The notes under the pieces are model-generated. The model searched no databases. It saw nothing but the letters and a program-made list of their open reading frames with translations, and was not told the origin of the DNA. Positions 34,308 to 43,829 of a stretch of 64,000 nucleotides of DNA are shown here, in pieces. This DNA is from UBA5078 sp033721235 (GTDB lineage: Bacteria > Pseudomonadota > Gammaproteobacteria > Pseudomonadales > Pseudohongiellaceae). The DNA lies in the NCBI GenBank assembly GCA_033721235.1, contig JAWWAY010000016.1:9500-73499 (forward strand), given 5' to 3'. Every line of letters begins with the position of its first letter. Positions within the stretch are counted from its first letter, which is position 1. The translations under genes were made by a program, and so were the position numbers.

Positions 34308-34359
34308 TTGAACGCCCTCCCAATCTAAGAGCATCGCCATCGGGCACTTATATTTAGCC

Positions 34360-35250
34360 CTAACCCCTAGCCTCTCGCACCAACGCCACCAGTTGTCCTC
34401 GGTTCTTAACGAAGGTCTTTTGGTAAATACGAGAGGTATGGTCTTTCACGGTCTGTAGCGTAATGAACAAGGAGTTGGCAATTTCTTGGTTGGTCTGACC
34501 GGCATAGATGCCTTCGATCACTTCTAGCTCGCGTTTGCTGATGCCATATTTTTGCACTAATGCATCGAAACTATTGTTGTCCCCCTCGCTTTGAGAAGGA
34601 GCGAACTGCACGTAAACAACGACTAGGGCACTATGGAGGGCGAAATAGAGAATATTAAAGACCAATTGGTAGCGATCCCACTGACTAAGTGGACTCAGCG
34701 CAGTGCTGTAGAGCAAACAAATGACCACAAGCAGGCTCATAAAATATCGCTGCTCTTTTGCGGGCAAAAATGAGGTTTTGGTGTAATTAAGAAAGAACAG
34801 GGACAATCCAATTGCCCAAATACCCATCAAAGCGCCCTGCTTAGTCACGTCCCACAGCCCCTTTGCACCCAACAAATTGCTAAGCACTAACTGCGCAACA
34901 AAAAGCCCTAGAGATGAGACCAGCACGGTAAGCTGTGAGCTCTTAGTGAGCCGGCAAGTCCATAGCAGCAGCATGCCTAAGGCCAATACAAAGAATGGGC
35001 TACCTAAGATGTAGATGATTCGAGCAATGGAATTAAGAGACTCTAAACTACCCAAAACCGACAATAACTGCCCGCTCCATAGTCCGTAGAAGCCAAACAC
35101 AGAAATGAGAATAAAAAAGAACTGAAAATAGGCAAAGCCTTCGGTCATCTCAGTTTGTTTGCGTCGAAACAGCATGAGCATGCCGCCTGCGGTGGCAGAC
35201 AAACAGAAGCCAAAGCTTAACCATTCAAAATACAGTCCGAGGGAATTCAT
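34360..35250 (-). CDS. Membrane-anchored LuxR-type transcriptional regulator
   Basis: 296 residues from the ATG at 35250; the longer frame starts at TTG (35277). The N-terminal part has about seven membrane helices (YFEWLSFGFCLSATAGGMLML and onward). The C-terminal HTH is of the LuxR/FixJ type: KYGISKRELEVIEGIYAGQTNQEIANSLFITLQTVKDHTSRIYQKTFVKNRGQLVAL. So a membrane sensor is joined directly to a DNA-binding output, without phosphorelay. It faces the CDF-like gene tail to tail and is divergent from the next membrane protein gene, which could be a target. The signal is unknown. Confidence 0.85.
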   Translation of the reverse strand: MNSLGLYFEWLSFGFCLSATAGGMLMLFRRKQTEMTEGFAYFQFFFILISVFGFYGLWSGQLLSVLGSLESLNSIARIIYILGSPFFVLALGMLLLWTCRLTKSSQLTVLVSSLGLFVAQLVLSNLLGAKGLWDVTKQGALMGIWAIGLSLFFLNYTKTSFLPAKEQRYFMSLLVVICLLYSTALSPLSQWDRYQLVFNILYFALHSALVVVYVQFAPSQSEGDNNSFDALVQKYGISKRELEVIEGIYAGQTNQEIANSLFITLQTVKDHTSRIYQKTFVKNRGQLVALVREARG

Positions 35251-35413
35251 GGCCGTAAATATAGCACCGCTGCTCAAATAATCAGCACTACTAAAGTCGT
35301 AAAATGCAATTCACTACCTTAGTCGCTATGCCTATTCGAGCACTTGACTAAGAATCGCTATCACTGGCAATGGCACTTACGCCTAATACTCCAAGCCAGC
35401 ACAGGAGCGACAT

Positions 35414-36124
35414 ATGAGTAACTATTTACCAGACTTTAATTTTGAACCGGTTGCCGGCAAAGCCCTAGGGGCTGGCTGGCGAGCCATGAAAGCTAATGCG
35501 TTAATCTTCTTCTTAGTCGTGATTGTCATAGTAATTGCGGAGATACCGATTAACGGCGAATCATCATATTCTGTAAAGGATGGCACAGAGGCGCTATTTG
35601 CCTTTCTGCTTCTTGCCTACACGCTTTTACTCGCTCCCATTATCTTCTACGGCTGCGATTACGTCTTTCTCAAGGGTACGCGAGGTGATCAAGTCGAGGC
35701 CCGAGAAATTATCAGCGGATTCTCTAATGCCATCAACATCATCCTTGCCAATCTGCTTGTTTACGGCTTGCTGTTTCTAGGCTTTGTCGCGTTTTTAATA
35801 CCCGGAATTTACCTAGCCTGCCGCCTAGTGTTCACCTCCTACATCGTAATGGACGAGGGGCTGGATCCAGTCGCCGCAGTACAAGCCAGCTGGCGTATGA
35901 CAAAAGGGCGAGCATTCGATGTATTCCTGCTAGGCTTCGTATCTATCTTCATTTTCATTGGCGGCCTTATACTGCTAATAGTAGGTCTCATTCCAGCCTA
36001 TATGTGGATTAAGGCATCCTTTGCCTCTCTCTACCTCGCCATAAAAGAGGACGAGACTAGAGACGCTGTATACGAAGCAGAGTTAGAGGAACTGCAAGAC
36101 GCCCAAGACTCTACGCCAGAATAG
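35414..36124 (+). CDS. Multi-pass membrane protein (DUF975/YciC-like)
   Basis: 236 residues with about five or six membrane segments and a charged C-terminus (EDETRDAVYEAELEELQDAQDSTPE). The pattern LAYTLLLAPIIFYGCDYVFLKGTRGDQVEAREIISGF, later LIPGIYLACRLVFTSYIVMDEGLDPVAAVQASWRMTKGRAFDVF, is that of small YciC-like or DUF975-like bacterial membrane proteins of unknown role. It has an AGGAGCG ribosome site. It lies divergent from the membrane LuxR regulator and ends at a bidirectional hairpin shared with katG. Confidence 0.7.
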   Translation: MSNYLPDFNFEPVAGKALGAGWRAMKANALIFFLVVIVIVIAEIPINGESSYSVKDGTEALFAFLLLAYTLLLAPIIFYGCDYVFLKGTRGDQVEAREIISGFSNAINIILANLLVYGLLFLGFVAFLIPGIYLACRLVFTSYIVMDEGLDPVAAVQASWRMTKGRAFDVFLLGFVSIFIFIGGLILLIVGLIPAYMWIKASFASLYLAIKEDETRDAVYEAELEELQDAQDSTPE

Positions 36125-36151
36125 GCTAAGCGATCCGGGAGTATTAGGCAC

Positions 36152-36186
36152 AAAAAAAGCCCAGCCACCTAAGTGACTGGGCTTTT
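36152..36186. terminator. Terminator between the membrane protein gene and katG
   Basis: A 10-bp stem (36159-36168 with 36173-36182; one G-U in the minus-strand RNA, one C-A mismatch in the plus-strand RNA) with a CTAA/TTAG loop is flanked by A and T runs. It therefore fits katG termination best. Confidence 0.85.
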
Positions 36187-36205
36187 GTCGGTAGTGATAA
36201 CTTAC

Positions 36206-38371
36206 TTACGCCAAGTCAAAACGGTCCGCATTCATCACCTTAGTCCACGCTGCAACAAAGTCATGGACGAACTTTTCTTTGTTATCGTCCTGAGCGTACA
36301 CCTCTGCGTAAGCGCGCAGAATTGAGTTTGACCCAAACACTAAATCGATACGCGTTGCTGTCCATTTAGTGTCGCCTGAGGCACGCTCCACGATATCGTA
36401 GGAGTTCTTACCCGTAGGCTTCCAGCTATAGGCCATGTCCGTTAGGGCCACGAAAAAGTCGTTGCTAAGCGCCCCTTCCTTATCCGTGAACACCCCATGC
36501 TTAGTACCACCGTAATTGGTGCCCAACACTCGCATGCCGCCCAGTAGAACAGTCATCTCATTTGCTGTAAGCCCCATTAGCTGAGCACGATCCAACAGCA
36601 ACTCTTCAGGGCTAACGGCGTAGTCCTTTTGCAAGTAGTTGCGGAAGCCATCGTGAATGGGCTCCAGCACATCGAACGACTCCACATCGGTTTGCTCTTG
36701 AGTAGCGTCACCGCGACCAGGTGCAAACGGCACGTCCACCGCAACACCGGCGGCCTTTGCTGCCTGCTCTACGCCAACATTACCGCCCAAGACGATGACA
36801 TCAGCCACACTAGCACCGCTTTCGATGGCAATACCCTCCAGTACGCCGAGTACTTTGGCTAAACGCTGCGGCTCGTTGCCCTCCCAGTCTTTTTGAGGAG
36901 CAAGGCGAATCCGCGCGCCATTGGCGCCACCGCGCATATCCGAACCGCGGTAAGTTCTGGCACTATCCCAAGCAGTTGCTACCAGCTCACTCACAGTGAG
37001 TCCGCTATCCGCAATCTTGGCCTTCACTGCCGCAACATCGTAGTCACTGGCACCTTGTGGCACGGGGTCCTGCCAAATCAAATCCTCATTTGGAACATCA
37101 GGCCCCAAATAACGCACTTTAGGCCCCATGTCTCGGTGAGTCAGCTTAAACCAGGCTCTCGCGAATACTTCCGAGAAGTAAGCCGGGTCTTTATAGAAGC
37201 GTTCAGATATCTTGCGAAACTCTGGATCTTTCACCATCGCCATATCCGCATCCGTCATAATCGGGTTCTGGCGCTTACTTGGGTCTTCTACATCAACGGG
37301 TTTATCTTCCTCCTTGATGCCAATTGGCTCCCACTGGTTCGCACCGGCAGGGCTCTTTTTCAATTCCCAGTCGTAATTAAAGAGCAAGTAGAAGTAGCCG
37401 TTGTCCCACTGGGTGGGATTAGTAGTCCAAGCACCTTCTAGGCCGCTAGAAACTGTGTCTCTCCCGATACCGCGCGTGGTGTGGTTCATCCAACCAAAGC
37501 CCTGCTCTGCCACATCCGCTGCTTCGGGGTCGGGGCCCACTAAGTCCACATCACCATTACCATGACACTTACCGACTGTGTGGCCACCGGCAGTCAACGC
37601 AACAGTCTCTTCATCATTCATGGCCATACGGCCAAATGTCACGCGAATATCTTTCGCAGTGGCCAGAGGGTCCGGCTTACCACCAACCCCTTCTGGGTTC
37701 ACGTAGATCAGGCCCATCTGCACGGCTGCCAGCGGGTTTTCAAGCGATTCTCTATCTTCGCCTTCGCCATAGCGGCTCGCATCTAGCCATTCTTCCTCAG
37801 CACCCCAGTAAACATCTTTCTCTGGGTGCCAAATGTCTTCGCGGCCAAAACCAAAGCCGAAAGTTTTAAGCCCCATGGACTCATAAGCCATATTGCCGGC
37901 AAGAATAATCAAGTCGGCCCAACTAATTTTGTTGCCGTACTTTTTCTTCACCGGCCAAAGCAAGCGTCGTGCCTTATCAAGGTTCACATTATCTGGCCAA
38001 GAGTTCAGCGGCGCAAAGCGCTGATTTCCTGTTGCTGCACCACCGCGGCCATCAGCCGTTCGGTAAGACCCAGCAGCGTGCCAAGCCATGCGAATCATCA
38101 GGCCACCGTAGTGCCCCCAATCCGCTGGCCACCAAGGCTGGCTATCAGTCATTAGCGCCTTAAGGTCACTCTTCAAGGCTTCAATATCGAGCTTCTTGAG
38201 CTCTTCTTTGTAGTCGTAGTCCTGCCCCAATGGGTTAGTCTTACTATCGTGCTGGTGCAAAATATCGAGGTTAAGCGCATTGGGCCACCACGACATATTT
38301 GAAGAACCTGCCGCCGTGCTACTGCCGTGCATGACAGGACACTTGCCTGAATTTTGATTCTCATTGTCCAT
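36206..38371 (-). CDS. katG: Catalase-peroxidase KatG
   Basis: 721 residues, full length with the duplicated haem peroxidase domains. MIRMAWHAAGSYRTADGRGGA contains the distal Trp and His, and ALTAGGHTVGKCHG the proximal His. It breaks down hydrogen peroxide with a peroxidase side activity. The N-terminus has no signal peptide, so it is cytoplasmic. The ATG follows GGAGAG closely. The 490-base gap upstream could hold an OxyR site but I found none I could defend. It is single-gene and isolated, with sulP divergent. Confidence 0.97.
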   Translation of the reverse strand: MDNENQNSGKCPVMHGSSTAAGSSNMSWWPNALNLDILHQHDSKTNPLGQDYDYKEELKKLDIEALKSDLKALMTDSQPWWPADWGHYGGLMIRMAWHAAGSYRTADGRGGAATGNQRFAPLNSWPDNVNLDKARRLLWPVKKKYGNKISWADLIILAGNMAYESMGLKTFGFGFGREDIWHPEKDVYWGAEEEWLDASRYGEGEDRESLENPLAAVQMGLIYVNPEGVGGKPDPLATAKDIRVTFGRMAMNDEETVALTAGGHTVGKCHGNGDVDLVGPDPEAADVAEQGFGWMNHTTRGIGRDTVSSGLEGAWTTNPTQWDNGYFYLLFNYDWELKKSPAGANQWEPIGIKEEDKPVDVEDPSKRQNPIMTDADMAMVKDPEFRKISERFYKDPAYFSEVFARAWFKLTHRDMGPKVRYLGPDVPNEDLIWQDPVPQGASDYDVAAVKAKIADSGLTVSELVATAWDSARTYRGSDMRGGANGARIRLAPQKDWEGNEPQRLAKVLGVLEGIAIESGASVADVIVLGGNVGVEQAAKAAGVAVDVPFAPGRGDATQEQTDVESFDVLEPIHDGFRNYLQKDYAVSPEELLLDRAQLMGLTANEMTVLLGGMRVLGTNYGGTKHGVFTDKEGALSNDFFVALTDMAYSWKPTGKNSYDIVERASGDTKWTATRIDLVFGSNSILRAYAEVYAQDDNKEKFVHDFVAAWTKVMNADRFDLA

Positions 38372-38864
38372 CGTGCTCTCCTTATCCGACTCATCTAGTG
38401 TGTGTGTAAAGTTTGTCCATCCCTAGTGACTTATTACTACGCACCAGGGCTATAGGTAGATTTGCAATCTTGAACAAAGTCTAAGCGCCCCCTAATCATT
38501 TATCAAAACTATTATTTATATCTAATCAATAGCTTTTTAATATCACGGGTGGTTTACTGAATATCCTTCATGATCTGCTCCACACGCTAACACAGATAGC
38601 GCCGATACCCTGCGCTCATTGCCGATTAAGGCCCAAACTGGTAGTATCCGCGCCCTTCTAAGGAACAATAATAATCTTGCAAGGCTCCTAGCGCGCTCCC
38701 TACGGAGCCCAATAGCGCCTTCCTCGCCGCCGCTCGCGGCCCAATAACTTCTTAGTCGATTCATTTCGCTCTACGCCGCGCAAAGATGCGCTAGAGCTTT
38801 TGCCTATGGGCCAAAAGAATTTTTACTGCACAACAACTGTTGTGAGCAATGGAATCCAAACACC
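38372..38864. other. Divergent intergenic region between katG and the SulP gene
   Basis: 493 bases without a supported gene. The katG-proximal half is AT-rich and probably holds its promoter; the other half is GC-richer, with scattered short inverted repeats. No regulatory motif can be assigned. Confidence 0.5.
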
Positions 38865-40343
38865 ATGATGAAAACATTACGCCAAGACTGGCTGTCTAAT
38901 GTCCGTAGCGATGTGCTCGCCGGCATTGTTGTTGCGCTGGCCCTAATTCCAGAGGCCATCGCTTTTTCTATCATCGCGGGCGTTGACCCCAAAGTAGGTC
39001 TGTATGCCTCATTTAGCATCGCTACGATTATTGCGTTCACCGGCGGTCGTCCGGGCATGATTTCTGCTGCCACCGGCGCAATGGCGTTGGTCATGGTAAC
39101 CCTAGTGAAAGAACACGGCCTAGAATACCTGCTAGCGGCAACGGTGCTGACCGGTATTCTGCAGATACTGGCAGGCTGGTTAAGACTGGGCGCCCTTATG
39201 CGCTTCGTATCGCGCTCGGTCATTACTGGTTTCGTCAATGCCTTAGCCATTCTTATTTTCATGGCTCAACTACCAGAGCTTATCAATGTTACCTGGCACG
39301 TTTATGCCATGACTGCGGCAGGCTTAGGTATCATTTATCTATTTCCCTATATCACCAAAGAGATTCCATCCCCTCTCGTTGCCATCGTCGTCCTTACAGC
39401 AGTTTCATTGCTACTAGGTTTAGATATTCGCACCGTAGGCGATATGGGCGAGCTACCAGATAGCCTGCCAATATTCTTATTACCCGACGTTCCGCTCACT
39501 TTGGAGACACTGCAGATCATATTCCCAGTCTCTGCCACCTTGGCGGTGGTGGGCCTACTAGAGTCCATGATGACAGCATCGATCGTAGACGACCTAACCG
39601 ACACTAACAGCAATAAGAACCGCGAATGTGTAGGTCAAGGTACCGCCAATGTTGTGACGGGTTTCTTAGGCGGCATGGCGGGTTGCGCCATGATCGGCCA
39701 ATCGGTAATCAACGTTAAGTCTGGAGGGCGCGGACGCCTTTCCACGCTAACAGCGGGCGTTCTGCTTTTGCTTCTTGTTGTGTTTGTTGGGGACTGGGTT
39801 GCACTGATTCCAATGGCAGCTCTTGTTGCGGTTATGATTATGGTGTCAATTGGCACCTTTAGCTGGGAATCTATCAGAGATCTACGCCAAAATCCAAAAA
39901 GTTCAAGCGTGGTAATGCTCTCTACGGTTGTAGTAGTAGTTGCCACTCACGATCTGGCAAGAGGTGTATTAGTGGGCGTCCTCCTGTCCGGCTTCTTCTT
40001 TGCACACAAGGTAGGGCAAATATTGCGCATAAGCTCCATCGCCGAAGACGAGGGCAATGTGAGAACCTATACGATTACCGGACAAGTATTTTTTGCTTCT
40101 GCCGAGCGCTTTATCAATGCCTTCGATTATCGCGAAGTGATAAACAAGGTCCGCATTGATGTCAGCAAAGCCCATTTCTGGGACATCACTGCAGTTAGCG
40201 CATTAGACAAAGTTGTGATTAAGTTTCGCCGCGAAGCGACTGAGGTAGAAGTAATAGGCCTAGACGAGGCTAGTGCAACCATGGTGGACAAATTTGCTGT
40301 CCACGACAAGGACGATTCCGACGATATTATTATGGGACATTAA
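38865..40343 (+). CDS. SulP-family anion transporter with STAS domain
   Basis: 492 residues. About 10-14 membrane segments begin with LSNVRSDVLAGIVVALALIPEAIAFSIIAGVDPKVGLYASF, the SulP signature. A C-terminal cytoplasmic STAS domain follows (about 400-490: YTITGQVFFASAERFINAF, IDVSKAHFWDITAVSALDKV). Family members carry sulfate, bicarbonate, or dicarboxylates. It is followed after 12 bases by a Usp gene and presumably shares its transcript. A bicarbonate role is thinkable beside the dab locus 5 kb away, but that is speculation. Confidence 0.92.
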   Translation: MMKTLRQDWLSNVRSDVLAGIVVALALIPEAIAFSIIAGVDPKVGLYASFSIATIIAFTGGRPGMISAATGAMALVMVTLVKEHGLEYLLAATVLTGILQILAGWLRLGALMRFVSRSVITGFVNALAILIFMAQLPELINVTWHVYAMTAAGLGIIYLFPYITKEIPSPLVAIVVLTAVSLLLGLDIRTVGDMGELPDSLPIFLLPDVPLTLETLQIIFPVSATLAVVGLLESMMTASIVDDLTDTNSNKNRECVGQGTANVVTGFLGGMAGCAMIGQSVINVKSGGRGRLSTLTAGVLLLLLVVFVGDWVALIPMAALVAVMIMVSIGTFSWESIRDLRQNPKSSSVVMLSTVVVVVATHDLARGVLVGVLLSGFFFAHKVGQILRISSIAEDEGNVRTYTITGQVFFASAERFINAFDYREVINKVRIDVSKAHFWDITAVSALDKVVIKFRREATEVEVIGLDEASATMVDKFAVHDKDDSDDIIMGH

Positions 40344-40355
40344 GGGAGACACCAT

Positions 40356-41219
40356 ATGAAAGTTGAAACTAAAGTACTTGCCTGTGTCGACCGCTCTCAT
40401 TTTGCCGACTACGTGGCGGATTACGCCGCATGGGCCGCTCGCAGAATGGACGCCCCATTGGAGCTATTGCACGTCATCAATAAGCACCCAGAGCGCAGCA
40501 ACAGCAAAGATCACAGTGGCACTATCGGCATCGATGCGCAAGAGAATCTGCTGGACAAGCTTTCCGAGGAAGACAAAAGCCTCACCCTCTCGGTTCGCGA
40601 GCAGGGCCGCATGTTCCTCAATAGATTACGGCAGCGAGTGACGGCACTTGGCGTAGCAAATGTGGATGTTCGTCAAAGACATGGCGACCTTGAAGAGACT
40701 TTGTCCGCACAAGAGAAAGGCGTGCGCTTAATCGTGTTGGGGCGCCGTGGAGCCGCATCAGAAATTACTAAGAGAGACTTAGGCAGAAACGTCGAGAGAG
40801 TCGTTCGCGCCTTGCACAAACCGATTCTCACAGTGACAGAGGGCTTCACCGAACCCAAGAGAATTATGATCGCATTTGATGGCGGACGCGTCACTCGTCG
40901 TGGTGTCAAAATGGTAGCAGCCAGCCCTCTATTTAAAGGCTTGCCGATCTATCTCTTAATGTCTGGCAAAGCGAGCAAAGACGGTGAAAAGCAGTTGCAG
41001 TGGGCTAAGGAAAAACTGGAGTCTGCAGGCTTTACAGTCAATGCGCAGCTACGGCCCGGAGATGCGGAGACCGTTATTGCCAAGGCTGCCAGCGAGTTCT
41101 CTATCGATATGCTGATTATGGGCTCGTTTAGTCACTCGCCGCTTCGCAGCCTAATTTTTGGCAGCAAGACGGCCGACTTACTGCGCTCATCGACCATCCC
41201 CACCCTATTGTTACGCTAA
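40356..41219 (+). CDS. Tandem universal stress protein (UspA family)
   Basis: 287 residues consisting of two Usp domains. The first ends with an ATP-loop-like LGRRGAASEITKRDLGRNVERVV, the second with GSFSHSPLRSLIFGSKTADLLRSSTIPTLLLR. It is cytoplasmic, and ATP binding looks better preserved in the first domain. It lies downstream of sulP with an AAGGGAG ribosome site. Usp partners often tune membrane transporters encoded beside them, which would fit this pair. Confidence 0.9.
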   Translation: MKVETKVLACVDRSHFADYVADYAAWAARRMDAPLELLHVINKHPERSNSKDHSGTIGIDAQENLLDKLSEEDKSLTLSVREQGRMFLNRLRQRVTALGVANVDVRQRHGDLEETLSAQEKGVRLIVLGRRGAASEITKRDLGRNVERVVRALHKPILTVTEGFTEPKRIMIAFDGGRVTRRGVKMVAASPLFKGLPIYLLMSGKASKDGEKQLQWAKEKLESAGFTVNAQLRPGDAETVIAKAASEFSIDMLIMGSFSHSPLRSLIFGSKTADLLRSSTIPTLLLR

Positions 41220-41224
41220 GGCAA

Positions 41225-42640
41225 TCAAGCCTCTTTTACGGCGGATTCTTGGGGCATCAAAACATGCCCCAAGTACAGCACCAAGGCGCCTGCCACAATG
41301 CCCGGCAAGCCTTCGTATATTGCATTGTGCAAGCCGAGTAGCCGCCAAACCAGAGCCACCAAAAGCCCCAGCAAAGCGGCTACGATGCTGAGCCTCTGCG
41401 AAGGCCTCATACCGATACTCAGTGCCACCAGCAAAGGCGCAAACGCACTGGCCAAACCTGACCAAGCCATTATCACAAGGCTGAATACGCTTTGGTTGTT
41501 CATTAAAGCCAAACCTAGGGCAACGAGTGTGACCCCGACCGTGCTTATTTTAAGGAGCTTGGTACGCTCGATATTATGGGGCAGTACATCGTGGCTTAGG
41601 GCAGCCGAGCAACTCAGCACCAGGGAGTCGGCCGTGGACATGGTCGCAGCAAAGATCCCCGCTAGAATGATGCCAACCATCGGCCCAGGCAATAACTCCA
41701 ACGCAATACTCGGCAACGCCAGTTCTGCATCGAAAGAACCAATGTCGGGTAAATACAATCTGGACATTAAACCTACCGCCGTGGCCATGCAGTAGAAAAT
41801 AGTAAAGGAGAGATAGTACCAAGCCCGCGCTTGTTTCATGCTGCCCCCCTCACTCAAGGTCATGAAGCGCACCATGATATGAGGCTGACCAATAACCGAC
41901 AGACCCGCGAACAACCAACTGATAATAAACAGAGCTCCCCCAATAACCCCCGGTACAAGCAAATCCTGGGGCACCCAGTTCATGTATTGAGGAATCGCGC
42001 GTAAATCCTGTAGAGCACCACTAGGACCTCCTAAACCGGCTACCGCGACAATCAACAGGATACCCATGGCAATAACCATGACTATCGACTGGGCCGCATC
42101 GGTCCATATTGAGGCGCGAATTCCTCCGGCAATACAGTACAAGCTGACAATAATGGCGCCAGCGACAGCACCCGACCATAAAGGCCAGTCTAGTAATACG
42201 TTCAAAGCCTTACTGCCCGCCACTAGCTGAGCGGCGGCATAAGTCAGCAAGAACAGCAGGGAAATTAGACCAATCAGACGCTGTAGCGCAGAGTGGTTTT
42301 GGCCATACCAATTACTTAAGACCCCAGCATAGCTCACCTCACCGGTTACACGAGTCGCTTGCCTTAGGCGTTTATGCACATAAAGAGAGGCTAAGTAGTC
42401 ACCCAGAATCCACCCTACCATCAGCCAAATAGAGGCAAGCCCTGTCGCATAGGTATAACCAATTACCCCAATAAACATATAGCCACTATTATTGGTAGCC
42501 ACTGCGGAAAGGCCCACCAACCAAGGGCGAATGGTGCCACTGGCTAGATAGTAGTCCTTCTTTGTACCCGCACTCTTTATTGCGGAGGAAACGCCAATGG
42601 CGGTAAACATCAGAAGAAAGGCAATAAACGTAAAGACCAT
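41225..42640 (-). CDS. Sodium:solute symporter (PutP-like, SSS family)
   Basis: 471 residues and about 13 membrane segments. VGLSAVATNNSGYMFIGVIGYTYATGLASIWLMVGWILGDYLA and the later GILAGIFAATMSTADSLVLSCSAALSHD, with the Ser/Thr-containing sodium site on TM8, are typical of PutP and related importers. It brings in proline or a similar solute with sodium. It is convergent with the Usp gene, only five bases between stops, and separated from the molybdenum enzyme operon by a 586-base gap. Confidence 0.92.
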   Translation of the reverse strand: MVFTFIAFLLMFTAIGVSSAIKSAGTKKDYYLASGTIRPWLVGLSAVATNNSGYMFIGVIGYTYATGLASIWLMVGWILGDYLASLYVHKRLRQATRVTGEVSYAGVLSNWYGQNHSALQRLIGLISLLFLLTYAAAQLVAGSKALNVLLDWPLWSGAVAGAIIVSLYCIAGGIRASIWTDAAQSIVMVIAMGILLIVAVAGLGGPSGALQDLRAIPQYMNWVPQDLLVPGVIGGALFIISWLFAGLSVIGQPHIMVRFMTLSEGGSMKQARAWYYLSFTIFYCMATAVGLMSRLYLPDIGSFDAELALPSIALELLPGPMVGIILAGIFAATMSTADSLVLSCSAALSHDVLPHNIERTKLLKISTVGVTLVALGLALMNNQSVFSLVIMAWSGLASAFAPLLVALSIGMRPSQRLSIVAALLGLLVALVWRLLGLHNAIYEGLPGIVAGALVLYLGHVLMPQESAVKEA

Positions 42641-43226
42641 CTAAGAATTCCAAATAATCGTGAGTTCTAACCGGCTGGGACGACCTGCGTTTTGCATCAA
42701 CGGTTCCTAGATCCAGTACTTATATCGACTTGTAAACAATATCACCAAACCGGCACGCTAAGGCTCAAGCATTGCAGCCCGCCAAATGGACACAATTATT
42801 TACAGCACGAAACATATCACAGAATTTGACCATAAGCTCGCACGAGGCCCAACTGACTTAAGCGCCCCAATGCCTCCCTGCGGGGCATGCGACAAACCAC
42901 AAAACAGCGCTAGAACAGAAAGTTTTTACTAGGCCAAAAGGTCTTATAGAGAGCGCCCACATACCGCCGCGGGGCTCAATTTGGCATAGAAAGCGATGAA
43001 CGGAGCGCACGGTCACTCGCACAACACTTTTGACGGATGTAAATGTAGTACTGCTTGTAATAAACTGTTTCTTTTAGAGCATAGATTCAGCGCTCCGGCG
43101 GTGGTACAGTACTGTGCTTAAGTTGTAGGTCGCCAGCTCCTAAAGCGGCTTGCCACGTAGTATGTAGTTGAACGAAGTGGGTGCCAAAAGCACCTAACCT
43201 CAAGTAAGTAAAGAATAAAATCAGAT
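42641..43226. other. Divergent intergenic region upstream of the molybdenum hydroxylase operon
   Basis: 586 bases with no gene I can support. It contains a short palindrome ACAGTACTGT at 43106-43115 and a 5-bp hairpin (43180-43184 with 43190-43194) just before the first gene. Either may be regulatory. I could not recognise a molybdenum-cofactor riboswitch by eye. Confidence 0.45.
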
Positions 43227-43829
43227 ATGGAGCACTTACAAGTGAACATTAATCTCACACGCAGACGATTCATCAAGAGCGTCATCTACTCTGCAGCTGC
43301 TGTTAGCAGTAGCGCAGGCTGGCAACTGGCCTCAGCCCAGAATCGACCAGCAGGCGGAGTAGAACGCCTAGTATCCATCAACGTTAACGGCCGTACACGG
43401 CGAGTTGACGTACTTCCTCAAGAGACACTGGCGCACACACTACGCTACAAGCTAAACCTCACTGGTACTAAGCTTGGCTGCAACCGCGGTGAGTGTGGGT
43501 CTTGCACAGTGTTAATTGACGATGTTAACCATTACGCTTGCTCTACTTTGACTCACTCCGTGAAAGATCGCGAAGTGACTACAGTAGAGGGGCTTCGAGC
43601 TGCCGATGGCACTCTGCACCCAGTGCAGGCTGCGTTCATTGAAGAGCTCAGCCCAGCTTGTGGTTTCTGCACATCAGGGCAAATTATGTCCACTGTTGCT
43701 CTGCTTAAAGAGAACCCCAAGCCGACTCGCGACGAAGCGCGTCACGCACTGTCCGGCAACCTATGCCGTTGCGGGGCTTATGATCACTATCTGAATGGCG
43801 TCATGCGCGCCTCGGGGCAATTATCATGA
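43227..43829 (+). CDS. Tat-exported [2Fe-2S] subunit of a molybdenum hydroxylase
   Basis: 200 residues. The N-terminal LTRRRFIKSVIYSAAAVSSSAG is a twin-arginine signal peptide. Then come the plant-ferredoxin-like cluster CNRGECGSCTVLIDDVNHYAC and the second cluster CGFCTSGQ with CRCGAY, as in the small subunits of xanthine dehydrogenase-type enzymes. It passes electrons from the molybdenum site to FAD. The export signal, the only one in the operon, suggests the folded complex is carried to the periplasm as with E. coli PaoABC. Its stop overlaps the next start by four bases. Confidence 0.93.
   Translation: MEHLQVNINLTRRRFIKSVIYSAAAVSSSAGWQLASAQNRPAGGVERLVSINVNGRTRRVDVLPQETLAHTLRYKLNLTGTKLGCNRGECGSCTVLIDDVNHYACSTLTHSVKDREVTTVEGLRAADGTLHPVQAAFIEELSPACGFCTSGQIMSTVALLKENPKPTRDEARHALSGNLCRCGAYDHYLNGVMRASGQLS

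Noticed and set aside
34305..34359. Terminator between the CDF-like and LuxR genes
   Set aside because: Complementary GCCC/GGGC patches exist but the loop is long and there is no T run; not convincing.
38543..38764. Minus-strand open frame in the katG-sulP gap
   Set aside because: Arg/Leu/Ala-rich frame with no ribosome site, no domain and no support from neighbours; most likely chance.
42641..43226. Molybdenum-cofactor riboswitch before the hydroxylase operon
   Set aside because: Only one short hairpin and a 10-bp palindrome are visible; the multi-helix architecture could not be drawn from this sequence.
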